Part shown: positions 9,479 to 23,237 of the stretch, piece by piece
How positions within the stretch are numbered: position 1 is the first letter of the stretch
How the letters are laid out: each line of letters begins with the position of its first letter
Translations under genes and position numbers: made by a program
Assembly (NCBI GenBank): GCA_920105625.2
Contig: OV050032.1
Coordinates: 14,669,834-14,733,833 of the forward strand
Length of the DNA stretch: 64,000 nucleotides
Source of the DNA: Clusia tigrina
Taxonomy: Eukaryota > Arthropoda > Insecta > Diptera > Clusiidae
Reading direction: 5' to 3'
The notes under the pieces: model-generated
The model's input: the letters and a program-made list of their open reading frames with translations, nothing else
Told to the model about the DNA's origin: nothing
Databases searched by the model: none

Positions 9479-12400
9479 GCGAAATGTTTAATTAAAAAAG
9501 AACATGGATGGATGGATGGGAGAAGGAATGGATGAAGGAAAATGAATGTGAAATGTTTAATTAAAAAGAACATCGATGGATGGAAGGGAGAAGGAATGGA
9601 TGAAGGAAAATGAATGTGAAATGTTTAATTCAAAAGAACATGGATGGATGGAAGGGAGAAGGAATGGATGAAGGAAAATGAATGTGAAATGTTTAATTAA
9701 AAAGAACATGGATGGATGGATGGGAGAAGGAATGGATGAAGGAAAATGAATGTGAAATGTTTAATTAAAAAGAACATGGATGGATGGATGGGAGAAGGAA
9801 TGGATGAAGGAAAATGAATGTGAAATGTTTAATTAAAAAGAACATAGATGGATGGATGGGAGAAGGAATGGATGAAGGAAAATGAATGTGAAATGTTTAA
9901 TTAAAAAGAACATGGATGGATGGATGGGAGAAGGAATGGATGAAGGAAAATGAATGTGAAATGTTTAATTAAAAAGAACATGGATGGATGGATGGGAGAA
10001 GGAATGGATGAAGGAAAATGAATGTGAAATGTTTAATTAAAAAGAACATAGATGGATGGATGGGAGAAGGAATGGATGAAGGAAAATGAATGTGAAATGT
10101 TTAATTAAAAAGAACATGGATGGATGGATGGGAGAAGGAATGGATGAAGGAAAATGAATGTGAAATGTTTAATTAAAAAGAACATAGATGGATGGATGGG
10201 AGAAGGAATGGATGAAGGAAAATGAATGTGAAATGTTTAATTAAAAAAGAACATGGATGGATGGATGGGAGAAGGAATGGATGAAGGAAAATGAATGTGA
10301 AATGTTTTATTAAAAAGAACATGGATGGATGGATGGGAGAAGGAATGGATGAAGGAAAATGAATGTGAAATGTTTAATTAAAAAAGAACATGGATGGATG
10401 GATGGGAGAAGGAATGGATGAAGGAAAATGAATGTGAAATGTTTAATTAAAAAGAACATGGATGGATGGATGGGAGAAGGAATGGATGAAGGAAAATGAA
10501 TGTGAAATGTTTAATTAAAAAGAACATAGATGGATGGATGGGAGAAGGAATGGATGAAGGAAAATGAATGTGAAATGTTTAATTCAAAATAACATGGATG
10601 GATGGATGGGAGAAGGAATGGATGAAGGAAAATGAATGTGAAATGTTTAATTAAAAAGAACATAGATGGATGGATGGGAGAAGGAATGGATGAAGGAAAA
10701 TGAATGCGAAATGTTTTATTAAAAAGAACATGGATGGATGGATGGGAGAAGGAATGGATGAAGGAAAATGAATGTGAACTGTTTAATTAAAAAGAACATG
10801 GATGGATGGATGGGAGAAGGAATGGATGAAGGAAAATGAATGTGAAATGTTTAATTAAAAAGAACATGGATGGATGGATGGGAGAAGGAATGGATGAAGG
10901 AAAATGAATGTGAAATGTTTAATTAAAAAGAACATGGATGGATGGATGGGAGAAGGAATGGATGAAGGAAAATGAATGTGAAATGTTTAATTAAAAAGAA
11001 CATAGATGGATGGATGGGAGAAGGAATGGATGAAGGAAAATGAATGTGAAATGTTTAATTAAAAAGAACATAGATGGATGGATGGGAGAAGGAATGGATG
11101 AAGGAAAATGAATGTGAAATGTTTAATTAAAAAAGAACATGGATGGATGGATGGGAGAAGGAATGGATGAAGGAAAATGAATGTGAAATGTTTTATTAAA
11201 AAGAACATGGATGGATGGATGGGAGAAGGAATGGATGAAGGAAAATGAATGTGAAATGTTTAATTAAAAAGAACATAGATGGATGGATGGGAGAAGGAAT
11301 GGATGAAGGAAAATGAATGCGAAATGTTTAATTAAAAAGAACATGGATGGATGGATGGGAGAAGGAATGGATGAAGGAAAATGAATGTGAAATGTTTAAT
11401 TAAAAAGAACATGGATGGATGGATGGGAGAAGGAATGGATGAAGGAAAATGAATGTGAAATGTTTAATTAAAAAGAACATGGATGGATGGATGGGAGAAG
11501 GAATGGATGAAGGAAAATGAATGTGAAATGTTTAATTAAAAAGAACATAGATGGATGGATGGGAGAAGGAATGGATGAAGGAAAATGAATGTGAAATGTT
11601 TAATTAAAAAGAACATAGATGGATGGATGGGAGAAGGAATGGATGAAGGAAAATGAATGCGAAATGTTTTATTAAAAAGAACATGGATGGATGGATGGGA
11701 GAAGGAATGGATGAAGGAAAATGAATGTGAACTGTTTAATTAAAAAGAACATGGATGGATGGATGGGAGAAGGAATGGATGAAGGAAAATGAATGTGAAA
11801 TGTTTAATTAAAAAGAACATGGATGGATGGATGGGAGAAGGAATGGATGAAGGAAAATGAATGTGAAATGTTTAATTAAAAAGAACATGGATGGATGGAT
11901 GGGAGAAGGAATGGATGAAGGAAAATGAATGTGAAATGTTTAATTAAAAAGAACATAGATGGATGGATGGGAGAAGGAATGGATGAAGGAAAATGAATGT
12001 GAAATGTTTAATTAAAAAGAACATAGATGGATGGATGGGAGAAGGAATGGATGAAGGAAAATGAATGTGAAATGTTTAATTAAAAAAGAACATGGATGGA
12101 TGGATGGGAGAAGGAATGGATGAAGGAAAATGAATGTGAAATGTTTTATTAAAAAGAACATGGATGGATGGATGGGAGAAGGAATGGATGAAGGAAAATG
12201 AATGTGAAATGTTTAATTAAAAAGAACATAGATGGATGGATGGGAGAAGGAATGGATGAAGGAAAATGAATGCGAAATGTTTTATTAAAAAGAACATGGA
12301 TGGATGGATGGGAGAAGGAATGGATGAAGGAAAATGAATGTGAAATGTTTAATTAAAAAGAACATGGATGGATGGATGGGAGAAGGAATGGATGAAGGAA

Positions 12401-15400
12401 AATGAATGTGAAATGTTTAATTAAAAAGAACATGGATGGATGGATGGGAGAAGGAATGGATGAAGGAAAATGAATGTGAAATGTTTAATTAAAAAGAACA
12501 TGGATGGATGGATGGGAGAAGGAATGGATGAAGGAAAATGAATGTGAAATGTTTAATTAAAAAGAACATGGATGGATGGATGGGAGAAGGAATGGATGAA
12601 GGAAAATGAATGTGAAATGTTTAATTAAAAAGAACATAGATGGATGGATGGGAGAAGGAATGGATGAAGGAAAATGAATGTGAAATGTTTAATTAAAAAG
12701 AACATGGATGGATGGATGGGAGAAGGAATGGATGAAGGAAAATGAATGTGAAATGTTTAATTAAAAAGAACATAGATGGATGGATGGGAGAAGGAATGGA
12801 TGAAGGAAAATGAATGTGAAATGTTTAATTCAAAATAACATGGATGGATGGATGGGAGAAGGAATGGATGAAGGAAAATGAATGTGAAATGTTTAATTAA
12901 AAAGAACATAGATGGATGGATGGGAGAAGGAATGGATGAAGGAAAATGAATGCGAAATGTTTTATTAAAAAGAACATGGATGGATGGATGGGAGAAGGTA
13001 TGGATGAAGGAAAATGAATGTGAACTGTTTAATTAAAAAGAACATGGATGGATGGATGGGAGAAGGAATGGATGAAGGAAAATGAATGTGAAATGTTTAA
13101 TTAAAAAGAACATAGATGGATGGATGGGAGAAGGAATGGATGAAGGAAAATGAATGTGAACTGTTTAATTAAAAAGAACATGGATGGATGGATGGGAGAA
13201 GGAATGGATGAAGGAAAATGAATGTGAAATGTTTAATTAAAAAGAACATGGATGGATGGATGGGAGAAGGAATGGATGAAGGAAAATGAATGTGAAATGT
13301 TTAATTAAAAAGAACATGGATGGATGGATGGGAGAAGGAATGGATGAAGGAAAATGAATGTGAAATGTTTAATTCAAAATAACATGGATGGATGGATGGG
13401 AGAAGGAATGGATGAAGGAAAATGAATGTGAAATGTTTAATTCAAAATAACATGGATGGATGGATGGGAGAAGGAATGGATGAAGGAAAATGAATGTGAA
13501 ATGTTTAATTAAAAAGAACATAGATGGATGGATGGGAGAAGGAATGGATGAAGGAAAATGAATGCGAAATGTTTTATTAAAAAGAACATGGATGGATGGA
13601 TGGGAGAAGGAATGGATGAAGGAAAATGAATGTGAAATGTTTAATTAAAAAGAACATGGATGGATGGATGGGAGAAGGAATGGATGAAGGAAAATGAATG
13701 TGAAATGTTTAATTAAAAAGAACATGGATGGATGGATGGGAGAAGGAATGGATGAAGGAAAATGAATGTGAACTGTTTAATTAAAAAGAACATGGATGGA
13801 TGGATGGGAGAAGGAATGGATGAAGGAAAATGAATGTGAAATGTTTAATTAAAAAGAACATGGATGGATGGATGGGAGAAGGAATGGATGAAGGAAAATG
13901 AATGCGAAATGTTTTATTAAAAAGAACATGGATGGATGGATGGGAGAAGGAATGGATGAAGGAAAATGAATGTGAACTGTTTAATTAAAAAGAACATGGA
14001 TGGATGGATGGGAGAAGGAATGGATGAAGGAAAATGAATGTGAAATGTTTAATTAAAAAGAACATGGATGGATGGATGGGAGAAGGAATGGATGAAGGAA
14101 AATGAATGTGAAATGTTTAATTAAAAAGAACATAGATGGATGGATGGGAGAAGGAATGGATGAAGGAAAATGAATGTGAAATGTTTAATTAAAAAAGAAC
14201 ATGGATGGATGGATGGGAGAAGGAATGGATGAAGGAAAATGAATGTGAAATGTTTAATTAAAAAGAACATAGATGGATGGATGGGAGAAGGAATGGATGA
14301 AGGAAAATGAATGTGAAATGTTTAATTCAAAATAACATGGATGGATGAATGGGAGAAGGAATGGATGAAGGAAAATGAATGTGAAATGTTTAATTAAAAA
14401 GAACATAGATGGATGGATGGGAGAAGGAATGGATGAAGGAAAATGAATGCGAAATGTTTTATTAAAAAGAACATGGATGGATGGATGGGAGAAGGAATGG
14501 ATGAAGGAAAATGAATGTGAACTGTTTAATTAAAAAGAACATGGATGGATGGATGGGAGAAGGAATGGATGAAGGAAAATGAATGTGAAATGTTTAATTA
14601 AAAAGAACATGGATGGATGGATGGGAGAAGGAATGGATGAAGGAAAATGAATGTGAACTGTTTAATTAAAAAGAACATGGATGGATGGATGGGAGAAGGA
14701 ATGGATGAAGGAAAATGAATGTGAAATGTTTAATTAAAAAGAACATGGATGGATGGATGGGAGAAGGAATGGATGAAGGAAAATGAATGTGAAATGTTTA
14801 ATTAAAAAGAACATGGATGGATGGATGGGAGAAGGAATGGATGAAGGAAAATGAATGTGAAATGTTTAATTAAAAAGAACATAGATGGATGGATGGGAGA
14901 AGGAATGGATGAAGGAAAATGAATGTGAAATGTTTAATTAAAAAGAACATGGAAGGATGGATGGGAGAAGGAATGGATGAAGGAAAATGAATGTGAAATG
15001 TTTAATTAAAAAAGAACATGGATGGATGGATGGGAGAAGGAATGGATGAAGGAAAATGAATGTGAAATGTTTTATTAAAAAGAACATGGATGGATGGATG
15101 GGAGAAGGAATGGATGAAGGAAAATGAATGTGAAATGTTTAATTAAAAAGAACATAGATGGATGGATGGGAGAAGGAATGGATGAAGGAAAATGAATGCG
15201 AAATGTTTTATTAAAAAGAACATGGATGGATGGATGGGAGAAGGAATGGATGAAGGAAAATGAATGTGAACTGTTTAATTAAAAAGAACATGGATGGATG
15301 GATGGGAGAAGGAATGGATGAAGGAAAATGAATGTGAAATGTTTAATTAAAAAGAACATGGATGGATGGATGGGAGAAGGAATGGATGAAGGAAAATGAA

Positions 15401-15996
15401 TGTGAAATGTTTAATTAAAAAGAACATGGATGGATGGATGGGAGAAGGAATGGATGAAGGAAAATGAATGTGAAATGTTTAATTAAAAAGAACATAGATG
15501 GATGGATGGGAGAAGGAATGGATGAAGGAAAATGAATGTGAAATGTTTAATTAAAAAGAACATGGATGGATGGATGGGAGAAGGAATGGATGAAGGAAAA
15601 TGAATGTGAAATGTTTAATTAAAAAGAACATAGATGGATGGATGGGAGAAGGAATGGATGAAGGAAAATGAATGTGAAATGTTTAATTAAAAAAGAACAT
15701 GGATGGATGGATGGGAGAAGGAATGGATGAAGGAAAATGAATGTGAAATGTTTTATTAAAAAGAACATGGATGGATGGATGGGAGAAGGAATGGATGAAG
15801 GAAAATGAATGTGAAATGTTTAATTAAAAAAGAACATGGATGGATGGATGGGAGAAGGAATGGATGAAGGAAAATGAATGTGAAATGTTTAATTAAAAAG
15901 AACATGGATGGATGGATGGGAGAAGGAATGGATGAAGGAAAATGAATGTGAAATGTTTAATTAAAAAGAACATCGATGGATGGAAGGGAGAAGGAA
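9479..15996. repeat. 68-bp satellite array, about 96 monomers
   Basis: The 68-bp monomer has a GTGAAATGTTTAATTAAAAA segment, then GAACATGGATGGATGGATGG, then GAGAAGGAATGGATGAAGGA and AAATGAAT. It is tandem without interruption for 6.5 kb. Monomers carry diagnostic variants: CATGG versus CATAG; TTTAATT versus TTTTATT; GAAATG versus GAACTG; GCGAAATG; TTCAAAATAAC; and a six-A run. The plus strand is strongly purine-rich, and the unit itself contains a GGAT/GATG sub-repeat. Variant order is partly duplicated (eight consecutive variant types starting at 10706 recur from 11659, 14 monomers away). The second and last monomers uniquely share CATCGATGGATGGAAGGG. No coding frame exists. Confidence 0.99.
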
Positions 15997-16670
15997 GTCA
16001 TAAAGAACTTTGATTGGAAATCCACTTTCCCGTTTTTTATGAATACGAAAAATTGTGTTAAAAAAACTATTCAAAGACATGCTGTTGCTGATTCGAATAC
16101 AGTTCACATCTTGAACTTCTCATTCTTCTCACTAATTATTCCTCTTCTTTGAATCGAACTCAGTATTCGTTGTTAGTATTCCCCCCTGTACATCTTTTGC
16201 ACATGATTACTTACATAACTCACCTCGGAATATTCAGTATTACCAGGATTCAGGAAGGACCTGCTCTGGCTTGTTTTGGCCCTCATTCGATCTGGCGTGC
16301 TATGAGCAATCATTCCACTCGAATATGATTCCAATTTATTGGACTCTATTTAAATGTCGGAGGAATTTTCTTTGACTAGACGCTTAAAAGCAATCAGTTG
16401 GTTTCTTACCAACTTCATTCTCAAGCAGCAATGTTGGAAGCTCTTGTAGAGAAGGCTTTTGTTATTGGATACTACTGCTACGTGTGTGTATTTATCAGAC
16501 AAGGTACCACGTATTTTGTCACTGGGTATGATCGAAACCTACCCGCATTTCTATTCGCTCAGTGTTCCTTGAAGGTTGACCAGACCAATTCTCTGTTTAA
16601 CTAGTCTGCTGCTCTGTTTCAATGCTTGATTGAGCGAAAGTAAATGACCCTTTTGGCCTGGTTTAAATGT

Positions 16671-16723
<53 letters not shown>

Positions 16724-17120
16724 AACGCGTACTGCATACAAACCACATTGAAAAGTGTTGCGGCAAAGGCAATTCTGGAAACCACCAAAAGTGGAGACAT
16801 CGAAAAATTGGCGTACAGCGCTCGGTACGCAGTCAAGCAGCAAATCTGCGCAGCTGCTGGTATCGTTGCTTGCTGCTGCCGTCTTCTGCCTACTCGCTCG
16901 CGCTTGCCTAGCGCGCCGCTGCTGCTTCTTGCCTGCTTCTGAAGATGGCTGAGTTGGTTGGTGCCAGTGGTTCTTTGGTTGCGCGTAGAAACTCATAGAA
17001 CCAGAACCAAAACCAACGAAACCAAATCGAAACGCGCAGCTAGAAACGCAAACGCAAAATTGTAGAAAGAATTTACAAATGCCATCCTACCACATCGACC
17101 CTGTACTGCTGCATGGAGTG
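15997..17120. other. Unassigned intronic sequence
   Basis: No gene is recognised; it contains the CA run at 16671-16721. Open frames here are short and overlap the microsatellite on both strands. Confidence 0.4.
16671..16721. repeat. (CA)n microsatellite
   Basis: About 25 uninterrupted CA units. Confidence 0.97.
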
Positions 17121-17171
17121 AGTGGTGTGGTGTGGTGTGGTGTGGTGTGGCGTGGCGTGGCGTGGCGTGGC
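17121..17171. repeat. TGTGG / CGTGG pentanucleotide repeat
   Basis: A block of TGTGG units is followed directly by a block of CGTGG units, a clean transition-type variant switch inside one pentanucleotide run. A short (TG)n run follows at 17229-17253. Confidence 0.95.
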
Positions 17172-17776
17172 AGGCCAGACAGTTGCGAAGAAAGAAAGAG
17201 CGAACCACATTCACAGATTTGCCTCTGAGTGTGTGTGTGTGTGTGTGTGTGTACAGGAGTGTCTTTAGTGGTTGTGCAGGACAGCTTATTTCAATTGCGT
17301 TGGCCATGCTACTGCGCAGGTTTGGTAGTAAAACCGGCAAGCCCCACGCAAATCCTCGCTGTGCGCTGGTTACCATTGCTCAACTACGTTCAAAGCTACA
17401 CGCACTTGCTTAGTTCCGAGCACTTGGCAGCAGTCACAAACAAAGTTTGTTGTTTTTTTATATGACGCGCATACATTTTATTGTACTTTATTTTTATTGT
17501 TCTCTTTATATTATTTGGTTGTTGTTGTATATTTTATGCTTCCTTTCTGTTGCATGTGCAACACTTTCCACTCCTTTTGCATTTTGGCTCTTAGACGCCT
17601 GCGTTGCACTTTGTTTATCGTTATCAAAGTGATTCATCAGCCTCAAGTTTCAACTCAAAACAACAGTAACAGTAACAACAACAACGCTGGAAAGGGTACT
17701 TAAATTGTTGTAGTTGTTGCAAGAGTACCAATGGACACAGTCACACGATCGGGAGTGCGTGTCATGTGTTCGATCG

Positions 17777-19135
17777 TCCCTTTTGTTTGCTTATCCCTTT
17801 CTTTTTTACTACCGTTTTTCATTCGTCTTTTATTTTTCTCTCCGTTTCGACTTTTCTGTATCTCCCTACTTCTCTTTATTTTTCTACCTCTCTCTCTATT
17901 TTTCTTTCCTCCTCTCCCTGTTTCTCTGTTTTCTCCACCTGTATCTCTCCATCTCTTTCTTTATTTTTGCCTCTGCCTCTATCTTCCTATCTCTCTCTGT
18001 ATTTTCCTCTATTCCTCTCCCTGTTTCTTCTATTTTTCTCTACCTGTATCTCTATCTCTTTCTCTCTATTTTCCTCCCTCTTTTATCTTCATATATCTCT
18101 CCCTCTCTCTCTCAATTTTTCTCCATTCCTCTCACTGTTTTTATATTTCTGTACATGTCTGTCTCTATTTTTCTCTACCTGTCTCTCTATTTTTCTCTAC
18201 CTATTTCTCTATTTTTCTCTACCTGTCTCTCACTATTTGTCTCTACCTGTCTCTCTCTATTTTTCTATCTCTCTCTATTTTTCTATATCTCTATTTTTCT
18301 TTCTTCCTCTCCCTGTTTCTCTCTTTTTCTCCAACTGTATCTCTCCATATCTTTCTTTATTTTTGTCTCTGCCTCTATCTTCCTCCCTCTTTTATATTCC
18401 TATCTCTCTCTATTTTTCTCTATTCCTCTCCCCGTTTCTCTATTTTTCTCTACCTGTCTCTCTCTATTTGTCTCTACCTGTCCCTCTCTATTTTCTATCT
18501 CTCTCTATTTTTCTTTCTTCCTCTCCCTGTTTCTCTCTTTTTCTCCACCTGTATCTCTCTATCGCTTTCTCTCTATTTTCCTCCCTCTTTTATCTTCATA
18601 TATCTCTCCCTCTCTCTCTCTATTTTTCTCCATTCCTCTCACTGTTTCTATTTTTCCCTACCTGTCTCTCTCTATTTGTCTCTACCTGTCTCTCTCTATT
18701 TTTCTATCTCTCTCTATTTTTCTATATCTCTATTTTTCTTTCTTCCTCTCCCTGTGTCTCTCTTTTTCTCCAACTGTATCTCTCCATCTCTTTCTTTATT
18801 TTTGTCTCTGCCTCTATCTTCCTCCCTCTTCTATTTTCATATCTCTCTCTATCCATTTTTCTCTATTCCTCTCCCTGTTTCTCTATTTTTCTTTACCTGT
18901 CTCTCTCTATTTTTCTCTACCTGTCTCTCTATTTTTCTATCTCTTCCTAACTTTCTCTCTCTTTTTGTCTCTTTCTCTCCCCCCTTCTGACTTTATCGCT
19001 ATCTCTTTTTCAATATATTTGCTTCTCTTTTCTCTACTTACGAGTATATATTGCTCTTTCTACTATCTCTCTTTTTCTCTCTCTCTTTCTCTTTTCTGCT
19101 CATACCGATTAACATGTCCCGCTCTCTTGATTGTT
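17777..19135. repeat. Polypyrimidine tract 1 (CT-rich on Lasp sense strand)
   Basis: About 1.36 kb of nearly pure C/T on the plus strand, built from loose repeats such as TCTCTCTATTTTTCTCTACC. Larger duplications are visible: a segment around 18062 recurs near 18567, and one at 18297 recurs near 18733. All three plus frames stay open for 390-470 codons only because stop codons need purines; these are not genes. Confidence 0.97.
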
Positions 19136-22100
19136 TGAATTGTTTCAATGGAGTGTTTCACACGATATATCTATTCTATGACATATTGATTTATGGACTG
19201 GTCTGGAACAACCCGGGCGAGTGAGTAACAGTATCGTTCGTGTGCGACCCCCAATCGGTTCAAATTCCAAATAAAATAACCCGCGAACTTTCTAGACCTG
19301 TTCCAAAGAGTACATTTACGTTATTACTGTCGGTCACACGTGTATAGAGTGTGCCCACTTTAAAGGACTTTCTTGGCTTTTTGCCCAGTGCTGTGATCGT
19401 CCCTGCTCTCCCTCACCATGTTTGCTTCCTTGTGCTTCTTATTGCTGTTTGATAATTATACACAGATAAATTGCACATTGTGGCTCGCTTCCTTTGTCCA
19501 CAGTGCACAAATCCATTTTAAAATACCGCTGGTTCCAACACCCCCACCCAACACACGCCCCTCAACGGATACTCATATTGCGCTCTGCTTTCTGTGGTCT
19601 CCAACTTTCGTCAGTTTCTTAGAAAATTGTGTGCTTAAAATGTTTGCTCTCGTCTTGGTGGCCTGTTCGTCATGCTATCGCCCTGGGCCCGTATTGTAGT
19701 GTGTCAACTGTGCTTTCAGCGCCGTCTGCTCAGATTCGTGGATTCTTCCATGAACAGTTTCTAAGTTTTTGCGGCAAATTGGAACTTTTACGGCCACTTA
19801 AAGAGTCAGTTAGTAATTTCTTTAATTTTGGGTTTTTTTTTCTTTGTGGTTTTTCGTTGTGTCTTTTGAAGTTCTGCTTTCGAGTTTGTGCGCGGATTGA
19901 CCTCTTTAGAAGAGTTCATATCAACAGAAAAGGAAAAACAGTTTTAATGCTCTTTTAAACGCTTTGGTCGCGTGATGATTTTGGAATTGAAGCATTTTTC
20001 ATATCTTTTTTATACGAATGTTCCATACTTTCTGACGTCTACATAAGTTTGAAGTAATTCGAATGGAAATTCGTAATCCACACGATCGCATTGAAGGCAG
20101 TTTTTCAATTTCCGGAAATTTCAGCAAATCTAGAGAAGCTTCCGATCCACAACTGAAAGGAAGATTGTGCTAAGTGGCACGCACCTCTTTATAAAGAACA
20201 CACAATTGCTCTATAAGGTGGTTCAACTGGACTACTACCTGGCCTTCCTGGCCTCACTGCTTTAAATGGTGACTGAACTCTACACTTCAATTAAGTCGTG
20301 GAGGAGTCACAGACACATTTATAAGTAAACTTAGCTACACTAATTGCAGTCGTTTGAGAGCCTCACATTGGCGAAGCATCTCACATAGACGTAGCTCTCA
20401 TCTACATTGCTTCTATGTTCTGAACCATTTGGCCAAGGAAGTCTAAACTCCTTATCTTCGAGATCCTTGAACTGTGGTTTCACCTGAAAGTGCTTTGCCT
20501 TTTGTGCATCAATTTTTCCTATTACATTTTGGGGCCGCACTTTCTTTTCGTTTCGTTTCTTTTGTTTTCTTTATGTTCGTATCGTATCGTTTTCCAACCA
20601 AATGACCCACTCTTTAGCTATTAAGTATGCTTTTTAATATTGGCTCTTTAGTCTGCCGCCTTGCCACCTTGACTTGACTCCCCGGCCGGCTCTTATCTTG
20701 ATTGCCAGCATTTCCCCCATTTCCGAGATTTACAAGATTACCTTGAAGTGAACATTAATTTCCCGCTGCACTTACGTGTAATATGGGTCACGTGAGTTCC
20801 CATGTGCTGCGGAGAGATGGTGCTGTTGATGTTGATGGTGATGTTGATCACTTCTCTGCCTACTCGTACGGGTGCTGTGCTGTGCTGCTGCTGCTGGTGG
20901 CAACTGCCCGCAGTGTCTTACAGACTCGCAGTTAAATTTAGAAACAAATACACTCACTTTGCTGCTCGAGTTGGCTCTAATGGCGGCTAACAGTCTTCAT
21001 TTGCATGTGCTGCTGCTGGCATGCGTTGCTCCGGTCCCCTTGGCGGCAGACTATTTGCTTCCTGTAATTTTTCCATTTTCCAGTTTGCGGTCTGTCTGTG
21101 CATGTAGAATTATTTTTCTTTTATTTCATTTCATTTCTGCAGGTTTTTTAACTCTCATTTACTCGTAGTTAATTGTTTCTCTTTGTGAGTCGGTAATTTT
21201 TACTCGTATGTGTTCTTCTTTTGTAAATTTACGTTGTTTTGCATTGTAAATTGTTCATTTCATTTTCCTCTCCTTGCAATTTATTCTCTGTGCATACAAG
21301 ATTTAATTTCCATTCCAGGGTTACTTGACCTTTTTGGCTGCGCTTTGTTTAAATTCAATTGAACTTTATTAACTCTCAAGTGCCGTGCTGTGCCGTGCCT
21401 GGCCTGGCGGGGTCTGCTTGGCTGCCCGCAGACGATCGACTACCGCAGTGTCGAGCGACGTCTTCCCGTCTTCTTCCTTCCTCTGTTCCTGTGCATGTCT
21501 CTTTGCTCTTTTTTCATACTTTAAAAAGAGATGCTGCCCGCTTCTTCTCCCCTACTTTATTATATGTATATTTGTGTTTTTATCTGATCATGTATTTAGC
21601 TTGTTGATCTTCTTCGTATTTTTGTTGTTGTTGCATGTCGTTTTTAGGGTCCATCTGTTTTATTACTATGCATTCTTTTTTTTTGTTGTTGTTTATAGTT
21701 GTTATTGGTGCTGTTGTTGTTGTTGCTGTTGTTGCTGCTGTTGTTGTTGTGATGTTGCTGCTCTGTTGCATGCAACAGTTCTGAAGAGTTGCAGAGAGCA
21801 TCTATCCATCTATTCAGCTCTTGTACTCATCCTTTTCGTACTATTTCGTAGGCACGCATCATTTAACACACGACCAGCCACGAACGCTATTCTTCATTCC
21901 GTTTCTGTAGAGTTGACTTGACATTGTTGCTGTACTGTTCTTGTGGTTGTTGTTGCTGTTTGTTGGTGTTGTTGCTGCTGCTGTTGTTGTTGTTGTTGTT
22001 GCTGTTGTTGTTGTTGTTGTTGTTGTTGTATTAGGGAGTTGCCCCTTTTTATTGCAATCATGACGCTTTGATATGGGTTTCTTTGCTGCACACATACTCA

Positions 22101-22560
22101 TACGAGTATATCTAAAGGCGTTTCTACTTGCAACTTGACATTAAACAGACAAGTTGCAGGCAGCATTAGAGCATTAGACCACAATTTTCCTCCATGAAAT
22201 CTAAATCTTCAGAACTGTTTCTGAATATACTTTTAGGCTAATTACGAACACCATCAACATCAATTTTTCAGCATCAAGCCGGTTTCTCAGATATTACACT
22301 ATTTAAATATCTTCTTGATTGTATGGTGTTATATTCCGTAATTGTAATTATAATCCGAGGCATCTGGTTGTTGCATAACTGTCTATTTTCAGTGCTTGAG
22401 ACGTTGTCTCTATGCACAACACCGAACTTTGTCTACCACTCCTGTCGTGGTATGCAAAATATGGGGAAATACCCCAGTAGTCTGCCAAGAATCTGGTGTG
22501 GACTTACTTTAATAGGCAGATGCCTTCAATGAGGGGTGAACTACTTCACTCGAACTAGAA
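19136..22560. other. Unassigned intronic sequence with trinucleotide runs
   Basis: No gene is recognised. It holds two GTT/GCT trinucleotide runs (about 21700-21760 and 21945-22030) and three copies of the octamer TACTCGTA (20861, 21160, 21201) plus TACGAGTA at 22101. Open frames of up to 178 codons run through the trinucleotide tracts and show no domain I recognise. Confidence 0.4.
21945..22030. repeat. (GTT/GCT)n trinucleotide repeat
   Basis: TTGTTG and GCTGCTG units in tandem; the antisense frames give poly-Gln and poly-Thr, a typical microsatellite artefact. Confidence 0.93.
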
Positions 22561-22574
22561 TTAGATATGTAATA

Positions 22575-22745
22575 ATGTAGGTTAGGTGAGGTTAACGTGG
22601 CAGCCGGTCTAAGGACCAGCTCACTCAGCCCACCATGGGTTCATTGTGATACCACCGCGTAACAACGCACCTCCGATTCACTCGTCGAACCATTTCGAAG
22701 CCCTAATAAAGCGCAGGATTTGTTTGACCTTGTCTTATTGTAACA
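22575..22745 (-). pseudogene. LINE 3' end (ORF2 C-terminus and tail), minus strand
   Basis: The reverse complement matches the plus-strand LINE end at 63150-63310. Both encode KVKQIL.FIRASKWFDE, then GGITMNPWW.E, then a 3' tail GCTGGTCCTTAGACCGGCTG...ACGTTAACCT. This is the tip of LINE ORF2 and its 3' tail, ending in TAGGTTAGG-type repeats. Confidence 0.7.
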
Positions 22746-22809
22746 ATAAATTGAAATTTTAATGTTACGGAGCCACTGCTCAGGGAGTATATACCGTAAC
22801 TTATCATTG

Positions 22810-23030
22810 TTTTTACCGATTAGATTTATGTAAGGGTATTTAAGGGGATCTATTGTCTATTTATTTGCAAGATGAGGATAGTCTCATCTATAAATCTATC
22901 AGGTTAATTTTCGACAGGAATTCACATATTTTGGAGGAATCAAGTTGAGGGATCTTGCTCATATCGAAGATATATTCTCCAAAACACCTCAGTCTTTTGT
23001 GTGCCAATTGTCCCGAGGTTTTTACCGACA
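22810..23030 (+). repeat. Dispersed repeat, second copy of the 34.4-kb family
   Basis: Matches 34475-34615 over segments such as AGGATAGTCT, AATCTAT.AGG, GGAATCAAGTTGAGGG and TGCTCATAT...ATATTCTCCAAAA. Probably the 3' part of a LINE; no coding is preserved. Confidence 0.6.
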
Positions 23031-23237
23031 CTACCAGGAAAAGTTACATAAGAAAACTTATGAAATCGTAGGCACTGTTAATGATCTCACATCAACTTAA
23101 TGCTTCCTTAGTAAAACCGACCCTAACTTAGCTTTTAACATGAGTCCCATTCCAGTTTATGTGTCGATGCCAGTTGGTGAGTTGAACGTCAGTTTTTTCA
23201 CTGCCTAAACCCACCTCAGCTTTGCAGTTCTCTTGAG

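Noticed and set aside
9479..15996. Regular 68-bp spacing as a CRISPR-like array
   Set aside because: There are no unique spacers; the whole 68-bp unit repeats, in a eukaryotic intron.
17714..19138. Open frames of 394-474 codons, Ser/Leu/Phe-rich, looking like membrane proteins
   Set aside because: They lie wholly in CT-rich sequence; stop codons contain purines, so all three plus frames are open. No start context, splice signals or non-repetitive coding.
19186..19290. CGGTTCAAATTCC as a tRNA B box
   Set aside because: No pairing T-stem, no acceptor stem and no A box at the right distance.
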